Source of the DNA: Calendula officinalis
Taxonomy: Eukaryota; Streptophyta; Magnoliopsida; Asterales; Asteraceae
DNA length: 64,000 nt
Assembly (NCBI GenBank): GCA_963853835.1
Contig: OY970820.1
Span: forward strand, 82,828,909-82,892,908
Direction of reading: 5' to 3'
The position numbers were made by a program, and so were the translations under genes. This document shows, piece after piece, positions 42,881-55,464 of this stretch (position 1 is the stretch's first letter; the number at the start of each line of letters is the position of its first letter). The notes beneath the pieces are model-generated. The model was not told the DNA's origin. It worked only from the letters and a program-made list of their open reading frames with translations, and did not search any database.

Positions 42881-44240
42881 CAAACTAAAATATTTATAGT
42901 TGTCATACATGTTTAATCGCTCGTAAACATTAATCACGTACAAGATATTTGAGAATTAGGAAATCTTTCAGAATATCAAATTTTCCAAAAAGGTTTCTTC
43001 TTTAAGATGGTGACCAAATTAGAATCAAGAAGATATTCCTTCTAGCTTTAATTTTAAATTTTCAAATTTTAATATTTTGAAAAGTATAATTGTAAAATTA
43101 CAAACAATCAAACGTTTGTCTACTCTGTAAAACAAACAGTTTTATATAATTTAACTTTCAAATTTTAAATCCACCATCTTATTGTAAAGATCTTCTTTTA
43201 TCCCTGGAATAATAATTTTATTGTAATAAAAAGTGAATAATAATTGAAAAATGAAAGGGGTGGATGATTTTTGGGCCAATTAAAATAAGATGCACCATTG
43301 AGAGATAGACAGAGATGATGTACTTGTTAAATACAAATTAGAATTTTATTGATTAGAATTTTAGAATCTAGGGAATTTTTGGTAAATTGCACAGGACCTG
43401 AGGGGCCGGCCATGGGATGATCGATTTGCGACATTGGATATTTCAGTGAGAAAAAGGTCGATTGAAAGTGGTTGAACGTTCATTGATCATTTATGTTATG
43501 ATAAGAAGAATCAGAATCATGAATGAAACAGGAGTGTAATTGGTATTGTTTCTATTTTTGTTGCTAAATATTTGAACTAGACAGAAAGACATGAAACACA
43601 AAAGTAAGCATTTTTTAATGAATAACAAACAGGGTGTAAACCACATTATACATCCACTCATCTTTAGAGTTAGGAACATTGTGTTGTCCCATTAGTTGTT
43701 CTTTAATCTTTATCACTTTTTACTAAACATGCTATATTGAGCGTGACAATGGGCGGGTTTGGTATTGAGTCAAAACGGGTTCACAAAAATACGTGTAAAT
43801 TTTGGTATTGGACAAACGGTAAGCTTGAGTTGACCAAAAAGACTGTATCCTCCTCAAACTTTAATTTCTCTATAAATAATTAGTTTGGTGTTTATTATAG
43901 AATCTTTTGTAGAATAGGTTTTATTCTTCTATGAGGGTTAAATACACAGTATGTACTTTCCTTATTTAGGCTATGTTTTGTGCAAAAAGGAGGTTTTATC
44001 TCCATAAGAATCAGTTCGTTTACTAACATTATCTTCTCCATCGACTCCCGAAAAAAGGAAAAAAAAAAAAAACTAAAAAATGAGTTAAATTAAAAATAAG
44101 GGTATTTTAGTCAATTTAGGTGAAATGGGCAAAATAAAGGAACAATGTGGACCAGAGACAACAAAAACAAAAAACAAAATTTAGGCACAAACACAGAATT
44201 CAAAATACCAATGGGACATTTTCTTTAATTTATATTAAAA

Positions 44241-44306
44241 ATTATACAAAATTGTATAAAACTGTTTGATCAAATTATACAAAATTGTATAATATTATTT
44301 GATCAA
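44241..44306. repeat. Two tandem 33-bp units with a TATACAAAATTGTATA palindrome
   Basis: Units 44241-44273 and 44274-44306 share ATTATACAAAATTGTATAA and end TTTGATCAA, with four or so differences. Confidence 0.75.
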
Positions 44307-44531
44307 CATTATGACAAGTTAGATAGTATTCAAAATGGCACAATGCAAAAGTTCTAGGATTAAAAACTGAAAGAAAGAAATAATTGTTTATCGTTAATTC
44401 TAAAGATTAATGGAGTTAAAGAATCATCGGATCATTAAAAGTGGAAACTATTTTTTTCTACACTTGGCAGTTAAAAGTGTAAATAATGGAGATTAACAAA
44501 CTGCTTATTTTGACTCCAATGATGCAGCAAG

Positions 44532-47500
44532 CTAATTGGCAGAACTAGCCTTCCTACTAGCATAAGCTCGGTATGCTGCACATGCAATTACAGCAACAGC
44601 AGCTCCAACTGTAAATTTTTAATAATTAATGTATTATAAATGTAATACATAACAAAAGGAAAACAATTTTACTTTTTTGCATACCAGATGCAATAACGAT
44701 AGAACGGTTAAGAAGCTGCTGGTAATGTTTTCTATTCCTCCCGTATTCAGTTTCGGGAATATTTAAATGACATTGTTCTGCTGCATTAATAATTATCCCA
44801 AAAACATTATTCATATCGTTTTCTTTCACGCTGATACGAATTGGTGCATCTATTTTCATAGCCTCACAAACCTATAACAAAAAAAGGTTAATTATGTGTT
44901 ATTTTTATATTAAGAAATTTAAAAAGATTAAATTAAATTAAATTACTAATACCATCTCAGAATCTTTGACTGCATTTGGATATGAATTCAAATCATTTTT
45001 AGCAGCAATAAGGCGACAAGGTACACCATACCCATTATTTTCACCTGCCCTAGCTACTTCCATTAGTAATTCTGATGATCTTTTTAAAGAATATTCATCC
45101 GAACTGTACAAATAATAATAATAATAATAATATAAATTATTATAAATAATATTGAAATAAGAGTAATGAAAACATATTCCATGAAACTCACGTGTCGTAA
45201 ACAAAAATTGCTACATCACATGCAGCTAATGCTTCCTTACTTGATAGTAAATGTTTAACATAATATTCTTTAAATTCATGCAATATAAGTGTCTTCTTAT
45301 TCCCCTAATTATGAAACATTATATAGTTAAATAAGTTTAAAAAAAAAAAAATATAGTTTGGTAAATGTTTCGGGCAAACACTCACACGAAGTTGGTCAAC
45401 GGTATTGACTGCATAATAACATTTATCGTTTTTGGTTTGGAAAGGCCTGCGAGCAAATTAAGAGCACGTTTTACAAAATTGTAAAGTTTATGAAATATTT
45501 TTTTTATTATTAAAGATGATGAAATTAAGGAGACACGACATACCTTTCAACAAATGAATTCAACAATGCAGTTTTTCCAGCTTTTTTGGGTCCAAAAACG
45601 AAACACTGGAAAACGTTTCTGTCTGAACGTTGTTTCTTGAAATTTAAGGATTTTTTTCTGGTAACTCGTATGGCTGTTGTGGGATCATTGTTATACCCAA
45701 CGTATATTAAATAAGCCAAACTTTGATGTGGATCAAGGAATGTCATTAGGGTCCACTGCAATTGTAAGGAGTATTTTTTCATTTTTATATTTAATGACAC
45801 GATTTAATTAAGTTTTCTTTTAATGCAAAGTAGAATAATAACACGCACCAGAGAGAGAAATCCGGAAAGTTCTAGATCCCCTTGTTCAGTTCTCTTAACC
45901 GAATCCTTGTAAGGAGGTTCGTCCCAAGGACTGAATTGGAAAAATAATAAATTTGAAATATAGTTAAATAAATAAATAATTAATGAAGACAAACTAACCC
46001 ACCTTTCTGGTGCAGTTGAAAACATATCATCAATCTCAGAATCTTGTAGAGCTCCATCCTAGAAAATGCAACGGTTAACAGTTTAACAATATTTCGTTCA
46101 ATTTAGGTAATTACCTTATTAGAATCAAACAAACTGAAAATCCCTTTCAAGAAGTCCACAGCTTCAGTTGTCAATTCAACACTCTACAATAACAAAATCA
46201 TTAAAAAATTAACATGTTTAAAACGTTATTTTATAAATGGTACCAAAATCAAATGTTATAATTGAAGTTATAAGAGCATGACCTGATCAGGAGCCATTTC
46301 AGATAGAACAGGAAGGTTGACTTTCTGGAGTTCAAGGTCTTCATTATAACCAAATTCACGTAAAACGGTCCATGTTGTCTCAAGTCGGCCTTTTTGAATG
46401 AAAAGAGCATGAAGATATAAAAATCCTTTTAAAGTCAACCCAAAACTGTTGACCCCATCGTGTACTTTTTCTCTTACTACTCGTTTAACATCCTCTATTT
46501 CAGAAGGTTGAAGTGGAGCATTGAAACACTTGACCTGAATTAAAAAAATATAGAGGAAAAAGGTAAACGATATTTTAGAATACAGATTATGAGAGATAAT
46601 TGTACTGAAATTTACCTGAAATTCGTTTAATTCGGTATCGTTTAGGGCACAATCCATATCACGATCACAAAGAGTGAATATCCTTTTAAATGCTCTTATG
46701 CAGCGAGGTTTAAGAGTTTGAGTTTCTTGATCAAACAAGGGGGCTGTTGGATGAAGAACTGCTTTTTGAGCATAATAAAAGACCTCAGCTACCTACAAAT
46801 AATTATCAAATTAACTAATTCTCTGTTAACTGCAAGAGATGATAATTGCACTAATATAGTAATATATTCATCTTTTACAGAACAGATCAGCAATTCATTG
46901 GTTTATTGTGCAAATTGTGACCTCTTAACATAGAAATCAATGTTGAGCATAATGACATACCTGGACAAGGTTAGCTGCAGAACACTCTATACAGGTCTCA
47001 ATCTCCCTAAATTCTTGCATTATTGGACCCATCATCAGCTCTAGATTAATAGGGTAGTGTTCATCACGCAAATCTAACATGCATCCAACCACAATCACTG
47101 GTCCCTTTACCTATATGTGAAAATGCAAAAGTCAGACAATCTGATTTCTACATAAATTGGTAAATATGAACGGATTAAGAACCTTTAGGCGCCGAATTTC
47201 AGGAAGCCAGAAATTCTGAAGACGAATGAGTGTTTCAGATTGATCACAAGCATAGGTTAAAACTACTGCATCTGCGAGCTTTAATTCCTTTTCCACCGTA
47301 GCTTTACCTTCCAAACTACATTAACAAATTAACCAAATCACTGACAATCAGAATCTAATCGATTAAATAAATTGAAGACAAATGCAGATCAATTTGAACC
47401 TAGATGGAGTATCAATGATTGTGACCGGAATGTTATCGGGAAAATAGTCCGGCGGAAGAATAGTCGGAGGAAGAACAGGTGGAACGGTTTCTGGAAAAGA

Positions 47501-47620
47501 ATCGGTGGCAGCTGCCGCTATTAAGCTTGATTTACCGGTGTCAGGATCACCGACAACTACGACCCTGACGGTACTCCAGCGACTGGAGAAGGCCGTCCCC
47601 ACCGCTAAATCACCTGACAT
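44532..47620 (-). CDS. MIRO1: Mitochondrial Rho GTPase (MIRO)
   Basis: Fourteen exons, 5' to 3' on the minus strand: 47620-47400, 47315-47183, 47110-46961, 46792-46616, 46534-46283, 46183-46115, 46058-46003, 45930-45849, 45755-45544, 45446-45386, 45304-45192, 45103-44953, 44871-44685 and 44608-44532. All introns are GT-AG. The product has 646 residues, close to Arabidopsis MIRO1. MIRO sits in the outer mitochondrial membrane and controls mitochondrial shape and movement. Seen are an N-terminal GTPase (P-loop GDPDTGKSS 24-32, DTPS 70-73), two EF-hands (211-222 and 331-342), a second GTPase (GPKKAGKT 435-442) and a hydrophobic C-terminal anchor of about 20 residues before a short basic tail. 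EF-hand 1 has Cys216 where Gly is usual. A 5' UTR intron is likely. No breaks are seen. Confidence 0.93.
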
Positions 47621-47632
47621 TTTAGCGTAACA

Positions 47633-47745
47633 CTACAAGAGAAGGAATTGAAACTAAAATTAAGATCACAAAACGTGAAAATCGAACAGAATTAAATCTG
47701 TAGTGAAAGAGATGATTTGTGAAATGAGATCTGATTAACAGATAC
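47633..47745 (-). other. 5' UTR intron of MIRO
   Basis: On the minus strand AACAG is followed by GTATCTGTTAATC at 47745. TTCTCTTGTAG ends at 47633, twelve bases upstream of the ATG. Splice consensus only; no transcript evidence. Confidence 0.55.
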
Positions 47746-48778
47746 CTGTTGTTAGGAGAATAAATTGACGTTGAATATGAATTAGTGTTTTGATCGTGGG
47801 TTGGGCGAGCTTTCAATGATTTTGCATGATGGCGTCGAATTCGTTGATGTTTAGACATGTTGTCGATAGACTGTTGAGGGTGTATAATTGAGGGGTGGTA
47901 AGTGACAATATGGATATTCTTTGGGGGTAGTTTATGCTTTATTTCTAACATGTTTTATAGTACGTCATTAGCCAAAAAAAAAAAAATTCTCAATATTTTT
48001 CACATATTTTTATAGGAGGTAATTAATGGTGAGATTATTAGTATTAATTTTATTTAAATATAAGGTTAATTTTAAATTTAAAAAATGTGAACATGTTTGT
48101 GTGACAAAAAATTAAAGAGAAGTAAATTTTTTTCAGGACGGAGGGAGTAGCAAAGAGAAAAAAAACTCTAATTGTAGCTTTTGAATTTTTTTTAGATCTG
48201 ATTGGAAAAGGTTTTTCTTATGACTTATCTATATTTTATTTTCATAGTGTTTCCAATGTATTATTCTCGTTGTTATAAACAATATGACTTGATAACATCG
48301 ATTCAGTTTTGAAACCGCTTTACCTCCCGAAGATTGATCCGATACCGATCCGCTAAGAGTCAAGCCAATCCATTGTACGTGAAATCAGTCTCGATCCGGT
48401 TCCAAAGTGGTTTTGAAACCTGTTCAAGATTATAATCCGGTTTCGATGTGCCATAGAAACTAATGATCAAATTCGGGCTAGATACTAGCACAATTTTTGT
48501 AAAAGGCCTAAGCCCAATTATTCGAACAGTTGGGCTTCTTACAGCTAAAGAAGCAGCTGGGCCTCAACTCTAACAACATTATAGATTTATAGTCTTATTG
48601 TTCACCAATCACTAGTTCCGTTACTCTCTCCTCTAAAGTCATTGCACTATAACATACAAATAAAACGTAGGACGAGAAATGGTAAATGTATTTTCAACCT
48701 AAAAGAAAACCTAACAAGGTGACTGAAACAAGTAACAAAATCAAAGTTGGATACAAAAAAAGAGTATGCCCAACAAAA
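47746..48778. other. Intergenic between MIRO and the F-box gene
   Basis: It contains the MIRO promoter side and the F-box 3' UTR. A GGACGGAGGGAGTA sequence ending near 48150 looks like one end of a degraded Stowaway. A patch at 48297-48440 with repeated CCGATCCG/GGTTTCGA phrases resembles dispersed AACCGG-type repeats. No gene seen. Confidence 0.45.
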
Positions 48779-50652
48779 TTACAAAAAATAGTAACACAAC
48801 GATACAAAAGCTGTGATACCACCTAAAATATAAAGACTATCTAACCTATTCTCATATCGAATCTTGTCTTCTTTAATCTCACTTTGTACTTTCGAGTACA
48901 ATCTACACGACTCAACCACCAACCCGTAATCCTTACTCCTATCGCACCCTAACGCCTCTTTAAGCACAAACAAGCTATTCCTTCCATTAACATGTGCACC
49001 TTCCATATCTCCTAATTGCATACAAAGTTCGGTCAAGTCAAGGGTCGTGTGGGTCCCACTGCCCTCAATGTGGGCCACCCGAAACTTCATGGTTATGATG
49101 CATTTGACCACTTGACAAGGAAGAATGTCTTTGGCAGGAACAATGGACCCAAATTGTAACAAGAAATCTTTGTTTGTGGGCCAATGTCGTTGACCATCGA
49201 GCGCACACCAACTTGATAAATTGGCGGCTTGTTTGACTTTTGAGTTTACGATTATCCAACTGAGTTTGATCCCATCACGAAGCTCTTCCCAAAGCTTACC
49301 TTCTTTTCTCTCGTGTTCAATTGAGGTTACGGGTGGTAGACCATCGGATACACTAAGAGTAACTTCACCTACACAAATAGAAAGAATGATTGCGGGTCAA
49401 ATGGGTTGAGCTGACCCATAAACGCTTTTTATCTAATTTTTTGTATGTTATATGGTACTTCCTCCGATTTAAAATAAGTGATACATTGTTGGTTTCACGA
49501 TTTTTGAGGCAAAATATGATAATGGTAATTAAATTAGATTAATTGGATGCTTAGTGGGGAACGGGTCCCACAAATTTTGAATAAAGTGAGATTAATGATG
49601 TTTAAAAGTAAAAGTAAGGGTAAATATGTCATTTTACTTTATTAAAGTAGATAGTTAGTGGGTGTGAGTCCCATTACTTTTTACCAAATAAGGTAAGTTT
49701 TTAAAGTGTATCATTTATTTTGATACACCCAAATATGAAAAGTGTATCACTTATTTTAAATCGGAGGAAGTATATGTTTGACAAAACTAGTTGAGTGAAG
49801 CTTTTGTTTGTATGATCTAATTATATTTTTACAATAATAATGTAACTTTTTTTTTATAAAGTGATTTAGAAGGTTTTAACTCGAAAACTTTGGTGAGAAT
49901 GTTCCTATACTTTATTTATGAGAAATAGGTCCTTTTTCGCATGATTAATTCATGAGAAAAATTGACCTTTTTGGTGTTAGGTGTATAAAAGTTGAATGAT
50001 TAATTCATGCAAAATATATAAAGTCCAACGACGTGCGAATTCATCAAAAGTCGGTTTTCGCAACATTTGCCCTAGTAAACGAGTATCAGAATCTACAATA
50101 AACAAAATGGAAGTAGACAATACCTGCATGATCATCATCTGTAGCCGAATAACTGAAAAGATCGATTCTAAATGGACAATCAGAAAACCAACCATTATAA
50201 ACATTAGCATTCGGTATGCCCCAAATAACTTTGGAGCATATAGTTTTTTCTTTATATCTAATATCCACAATCGACACAAAATCAGCAGGCAAAACGCTTT
50301 CAAATTCATCATAATCACCATAATATTCAGCTTCTGTCCATTCTTCTGAAAACTCGGGGTAATCGCCCCATCTAAACTCGGGGACATTTTTATTTACAAT
50401 AAGCGGGAAACACTCTGCATAAAACTTTTTAAATCCGCCAGTCGATGAAATTAAAATCTTCACATCATCCCTTTTTGTTGATGGCCACATTGAAGAACAA
50501 ACATCTTCCCATAATCTTTCTTCTTTTGAGATTTCATTAAATGATGAACAAGCACACGATGCGGTTGCTAGGGTCGCACCATCTAGACGTTTTAATATGT
50601 CGTAGTATCCATGTTTTGAAATTGGTGCCACAATTGTTGCTTTAGTTTTCAT
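48779..50652 (-). CDS. F-box protein, At2g36090-like
   Basis: Two exons on the minus strand, 50652-50124 and 49368-48779, joined by a GT-AG intron of 755 bp, give 372 residues. An F-box-like helix region lies near residues 10-58 (YYDILKRLDGATLATASCA, then LWEDVCSSMWPS). F-box proteins are the substrate-recognising parts of SCF ubiquitin ligases. The C-terminal half has the conserved block of the probable F-box protein At2g36090 group: LSSWCALDGQRHWP, VPAKDILPCQVVKCI, DMEGAHVNGRNSLFVLKEAL. A hydrophobic stretch ends the chain (about 353-370). I start at the MKTKAT methionine; an in-frame ATG 63 bases upstream adds a hydrophobic leader unlike the family. The targets are unknown. Stowaway copies lie in the intron and just upstream of the ATG. 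Confidence 0.88.
49458..49770. mobile_element. Stowaway-like MITE in the F-box gene intron
   Basis: Flanked by TA; ends CTTCCTCCGATTTAAAATAA and its inverse. Length 313 bp, same as copy 1 and same plus-strand orientation. It leaves the splice sites untouched. Confidence 0.88.
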
Positions 50653-50774
50653 TTCATCTAATAAGAGCGAAATCTTGAGTACAATGAATGTGATAAGAGA
50701 TATAATTGTCAACAAGAAGTATAAAAAAATATCAACGGAAAAACAAAAAAAAAAAAAAAAACTGAAATATTATA

Positions 50775-51087
50775 CTTCCTCCGTATCAAAATAAGTGACA
50801 CACATTCCATTTTGGGGTGTATCAAAATAAGTGACACACCTTGAAAACTTTTCTTATTTAGTAAAAATAGAGGGACCCATACTCACTAACTATCCACTTT
50901 AATAAAGTGAAATTATATTTATACCCTTACTTTTACATTTAAAACTCAATAATATCACTTTATTCAAGAAAAATGGGACACATTCTCCACTAACTATGTA
51001 CTTTAATCTATTTTAACATTTACTTTAATCTTTTACCTTAAAAAACGTGTAAGTCAATTTGTGTCACTTATTTTGATAAGGAGGAAG
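50775..51087. mobile_element. Stowaway-like MITE 120 bp upstream of the F-box ATG
   Basis: Flanked by TA; ends CTTCCTCCGTATCAAAATAA and its inverse, 313 bp. Internal sequence matches the other copies in reverse orientation. It lies where the 5' UTR or core promoter should be. Confidence 0.85.
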
Positions 51088-51089
51088 TA

Positions 51090-52344
51090 TATAACTCATA
51101 AAAAACAACATAAGTATTATATAACCCAAATATCAAGTTTAAAAAGTCATAGTTAACGCTATATCCAAAAAAGTATCATATTTAAGCACTTAAGGTTATA
51201 TTCATTCACCAAACATAACATAATATCATCCAATACAGAGATCGAAAAATCCATCATCTGCTTCATATTCATCCCACAAGTCAACTTTAAATGGAAAGTG
51301 AAGTCTTTTTAAAGTCAAAAAGAAAAAAAAAATCTAAAAATCGAATAATTGCCTCGGACCACCTCTTTCATCTGAGATCATGATTTTGTTAACTTTTTTT
51401 TGTCTAAAAGTTATTCATGTTTATAATAAGCTCCCGGCCGAGATTTGCTTGTAACGTACACAACTAAACCGAACTCTGAATGTTCCCTTGTTTCAAGTGC
51501 TCTTACCATTATATTTTATTTTGTATCTAAGAAGTTGTAAAACTTAGTAACATGGTCAAGAAAACCGTTTAAAAGTACATAAACATTTTACCGCAAATAG
51601 AGTAATTGTAAATGACTAAAACATTTAAAGCCTTAATTGATGAACTTTTAGTAAAAAGAATAACCCAACTGCAAATTAAATATATAACAGCTCAATTAAT
51701 TAGACCATAAACACATATTCAATCACTCAAATCATGACATAAACCCAATACGAAAGGGGCTGAGGCAACATACCTTCAATAAATTCACCGAAGTATCCGT
51801 TGAATCGTGAACAGAAATTCACCAAATTATCACCGATGCCGATCTGTAAATTGATCAAGAACAGAGGAGAAATATAAAATTTGGTAAAATGGAGCGTGTG
51901 TAGGGTCAACTGTGAGATTTTTTCACTTGGATGATGAAATTGATCAAGGAGATGATATATATGTACATTTAAATATAGTATGTATATACTGTTTCAGTGG
52001 CCCCTTTGGATACGATATTATCGAGGCACCATGCTAGCGATAGACATTGACATGCCCCTCACGTGCTCTACAAATGTATTTTTATTTTTTTTATTACTTT
52101 TCACAAATCTCTACTCCTAATTATCACATATATATATTTATGCGAGACTCGAACTCCAGACCTCAAGATTGAGAGTCATACACCATACCGCTAGTCCGAA
52201 GGCCCTTTGGTTCTACCCGATATTTTCCTACAAAGAATTATGATTACACACTAAATATTTATTGCTTAACTTAAAATACATAATTTATTAATATAATCTT
52301 CTATTAAATATTTTTATTCACTTCAACTAATAATAATTAACGTA
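51090..52344. other. Intergenic upstream of the F-box gene
   Basis: No complete gene. On the minus strand, about 51845-51773, a short open stretch (IGIGDNLVNFCSRFNGYFGE) is bounded by ACAG and GTATGTTG, so it could be an exon of an unrecognised gene or UTR. A SINE-like sequence lies at 52080-52215. Confidence 0.35.
52080..52215 (-). mobile_element. Probable SINE, minus strand
   Basis: Read on the minus strand, an A-box-like GGACTAGCGGTATGG is followed about 40 bases later by box-B-like GGAGTTCGAGTCTC. An A-rich tail follows (AATAAAAAAAATAAAAAT). I found no target duplication, so the call is tentative. Confidence 0.5.
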
Positions 52345-52346
52345 TA

Positions 52347-52663
52347 CTTCCTCTGTATCAAAATAAGTGAATTATTTTGAAGTTCATATTTTTTGAGGCA
52401 AAATAAGGTAATAAAAGATTAGTGAAATTAAATGAGTTAATTAGAATAGATGGACTCAGTACTATTTTGTTGCTTTTTATAGGAACATGACAAAAATATA
52501 TGGGCCCCACACCTTTAATGATGTTTACAAAGGAATAATTAAGGATACATGAATAATTTTAAATATAAAAACTTACCAATTAAGGTAAATTATTAAAGTG
52601 GTTCACTTATTTTAATACTCCCCGAAAAAAATAAATGATTCACTTATTTTAATATGGAGGAAG
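52347..52663. mobile_element. Stowaway-like MITE, copy 4
   Basis: Flanked by TA; ends CTTCCTCTGTATCAAAATAA and TTAATATGGAGGAAG. It is 317 bp and the most diverged full copy in the window, 79 bp from the Helitron end. Confidence 0.82.
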
Positions 52664-52754
52664 TATATTTTAATAAATTAAGCTTTTAGTTAAAATTTAA
52701 TAATAAGACAAATTCAAGTTCTCTTTCTATATATATGTACACTAGAGGGTCTAT

Positions 52755-52773
52755 GGCCGTGCTAAGCACGGCC
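52755..52773 (-). terminator. 3' terminal hairpin of the Helitron
   Basis: GGCCGTGCT, one base, then AGCACGGCC: a perfect 9-bp stem next to the CTAG end. In Helitrons this hairpin acts as the replication termination signal, not as a transcription terminator. Confidence 0.75.
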
Positions 52774-55028
52774 CACGTCTATAGGGGAAGTCGATTGTTG
52801 GAGCAAAACGATAATCAAAAGAACATATAAAATAATTTTGAAGGAAACCGTTAAACAAACTGTTATTTGTGCTCTTTCTAACTGCTATGAATGCGGTGTT
52901 ATTCAATTTTATTTCGGGTACCCAACACTGAGACACACTTGAGCAATGAAGCTCAACATTGTTGACACTCAACCGTTGCTATCATGTTCTTCAAAATCAC
53001 ATGTTACTAAATTGCATCCTCATAAGCCATTATTACAATGTTAAATACTACTATATTTTTATCAAATTTAGTTATTTTATCAAAATATTAACCATATGCT
53101 TGTTTTTTGCCACTAAATCTTTTTGCAATATCTTGTTGAGCTGACTTTGGTATTACTTTATAAAAGAAACTTTCTTCACCTTTTTAGATGGAGCCACCTA
53201 AAACATGCAATTAATTACTGTCAGATGATTCTTGTTATGACTTTTAGAGGTATTGGTTTCAATCCGTATAGTCATGAACATGTCAATCTGTGTTATTTCT
53301 ATCTCAAATGGGTTGAATTTAGAAAAAAATATCTTAAAAACGATACCGCGCGTCGAAAGTCACACAACATGTATTTAAATGCGAACAAACGTTCTACTTC
53401 AATTTGCTATAAAGAACATTGATGTAATAATTTGTTTTGTTGTATTACTTAATGCATTAATCACCTACTATTTTTAAATGAAAAAGTGTATATGGGTCAA
53501 CCCAACCCGGCCTATTTGACTTGATATCCAAACCGCCTAACCCATCAATTGTGTCTAAACGAATCTGACTGGCAAAAAACTGAATAACTTGGTCTTTACA
53601 AAGATGAGATCCAGCTCTCTCAACATATATGCCATATGTACCTCAAAACACACACACTCACAGATTGACAGACACTCAAGTCTTCTTTGAGTTACTAATT
53701 ACTGTACATGATACCCATTATGTTTTATGAGCTCCACAATTGCTCACAACTATTGATCTTTTAAGAGTCAAAATCATCGAAGTGCAAAAAACAATTTTTT
53801 TTTATTACTTTGTACATGAACATGTTCATCGATATTGAAAAGCTAAGATATTGAAAAGCTTAGTTAAAAAACATAACGGGTCGAAAATGTATCAAATGCT
53901 TAAAACCATGAATTGATAATTAGTAAATTAGATAGATTGATATTAATATATAGACATTTGAATTGCATACCTCCTGCACCAAAACAGTAAGTTAATTCTC
54001 TATACAACTGTAATAGGTTTAGCACCATGCCGATGAATAATTGCATGCACGAGGACATGAGAGTAATCAAATATCTCCTGTCAATATACACAATTTCATC
54101 ACATCATTATATAAGCTTTAAAAAAACACGTGATTAAGTATTATCACAAAAGAAAAGTAATAATAGATTATAATAAAATAAAAAGAAAGTTTTACCTCAG
54201 GTAGTGCTTGGCATTCATGTGTTTATCACATCGAACACCTCTAAAATAAATATCTCCTCCAACTTACCGAAACAAACATTCAAGGTTACCTCCGAGTCAT
54301 ACACATCAGACCCTACAAATACAAATCATAAAACCTACAATCTTATCATAATTTCAACCAAAATTTTTTGTAACTTGCTTATAAACTTAGAGTGAATGAA
54401 ATTATCTGATTGTAATTTTGATGTGAATCAAGTGCATATCACCCCCATATCAGCAAACAAAACTGCACACATTATTAAAATTTACAGACTAATCATTAGA
54501 ATGGCATATATGACAGCAGTAATTAGATTTCACAACATCTTTCTTCTACTTGCTTTTATTTAATTGGGCACCCATTGAAGTGAACTCAAAAACACCAGCT
54601 TTATGTTTCCACACTGTTCACCTCTTTGTCAAATCCCCAGAGAATAGCTTTAACCAGATTCATAACATTTCAATTTCTTAATTCAAAACCAGCTCCCTAT
54701 AGTCTTATGTATGATCAAAACAACATCAGTATACGATCACTTCCCAATTTCTAGGAAATCTAAACTTGATAGATTAGGTTAAATAAAGTTCCTCTACAAC
54801 ACTTCCAAAATTGTTAATACATCAACTGAATTCCTATTCAGTGTGTGGATTAAGAAATGAGGTATAATCATGAAACACATCAAAAGGAAGATGATTCATT
54901 GTGATATAACTTATTTAGACTTTATATAGTTGAAATTTCAAGTGTACGTTTAACTGAGCTCCTGAACCCTAACAATATAAATAACAGAAGGAAAAAACGA
55001 AAACTAAGGTTAGGAAAGATATTATTAC

Positions 55029-55118
55029 CAGCTTAGCTTTGGGAGGGGTAGAAGAATGAACAGAAATCAAGACTAAATCCCATGTAAACTTTAGGTTTTC
55101 GGTGCCAGAATTCTTCAT
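55029..55118 (-). pseudogene. Exon-like fragment inside the Helitron
   Basis: An ATG at 55118 opens a 30-codon frame (MKNSGTENLKFTWDLVLISV...) that ends at AAGCTG before GTAATA, a good donor. Further minus-strand exon-like pieces lie near 54310-54215 (SDVYDSEVTLNVCFGKLEEI, ending in a stop) and 54083-54005. I do not recognise the gene and cannot prove that they belong together. Confidence 0.35.
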
Positions 55119-55464
55119 AATTTCTGAATCAAGTGTTGTTTTGATTCAATAAATTGGTTCGTTAATCAATCTCTGTGCTACATAATACTGATTTTCTTAT
55201 GCCCTAATTTGAAGAACCAGGAAATTGAGAACATGAAGTCGGTTCATGAAACTGAAAACATAGAAAATGAGGGGTGAGAAAGTATGTTCTCTTTTTTAAG
55301 TAATAGAGAATAGACAGAGGCGGTGGACGTCGGTCATGGGCGGCGGGTAAGTTTCAATTGGTCCAGTCAGACTAATTTCTTATTGGACCACCTAAGCTGT
55401 TTCTTATTGGACCACCCAAGCTGGTCATCGACGTGGCCAGTAAAACCATCTTTGTGCATATAGA

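Larger units (their letters stand above)
39690..44531. other. Long intergenic region between FAF and MIRO
   Basis: About 4.8 kb without a supported gene. It holds a Stowaway-type MITE (40154), an exact tandem duplication with a hairpin (41061-41300), a dispersed repeat (42490-42880) and a 33-bp tandem pair (44241-44306). Several one-off poly-A/T runs occur. The FAF 3' UTR and MIRO 3' UTR lie at its ends. Confidence 0.5.
52742..55464 (-). mobile_element. Non-autonomous Helitron
   Basis: On the minus strand the element starts TCTATATGCAC (plus 55464) and ends CTCTAG (plus 52742). Nine bases separate the terminal CTAG from a perfect GC-rich hairpin. It sits exactly between A and T. These are the three Helitron hallmarks: TC start, hairpin plus CTRR end, and AT insertion. 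At 2.7 kb it encodes no Rep/helicase. It carries exon-like pieces that may be captured host-gene fragments. Confidence 0.75.

Noticed and set aside
51773..51845. Exon-like minus-strand stretch upstream of the F-box gene
   Set aside because: Splice-like borders and an open frame only; no homologue recognised and no partner exons found.
53123..53422. 99-codon plus-strand ORF inside the Helitron
   Set aside because: No domain recognised, AT-rich, and opposite to the exon-like pieces.
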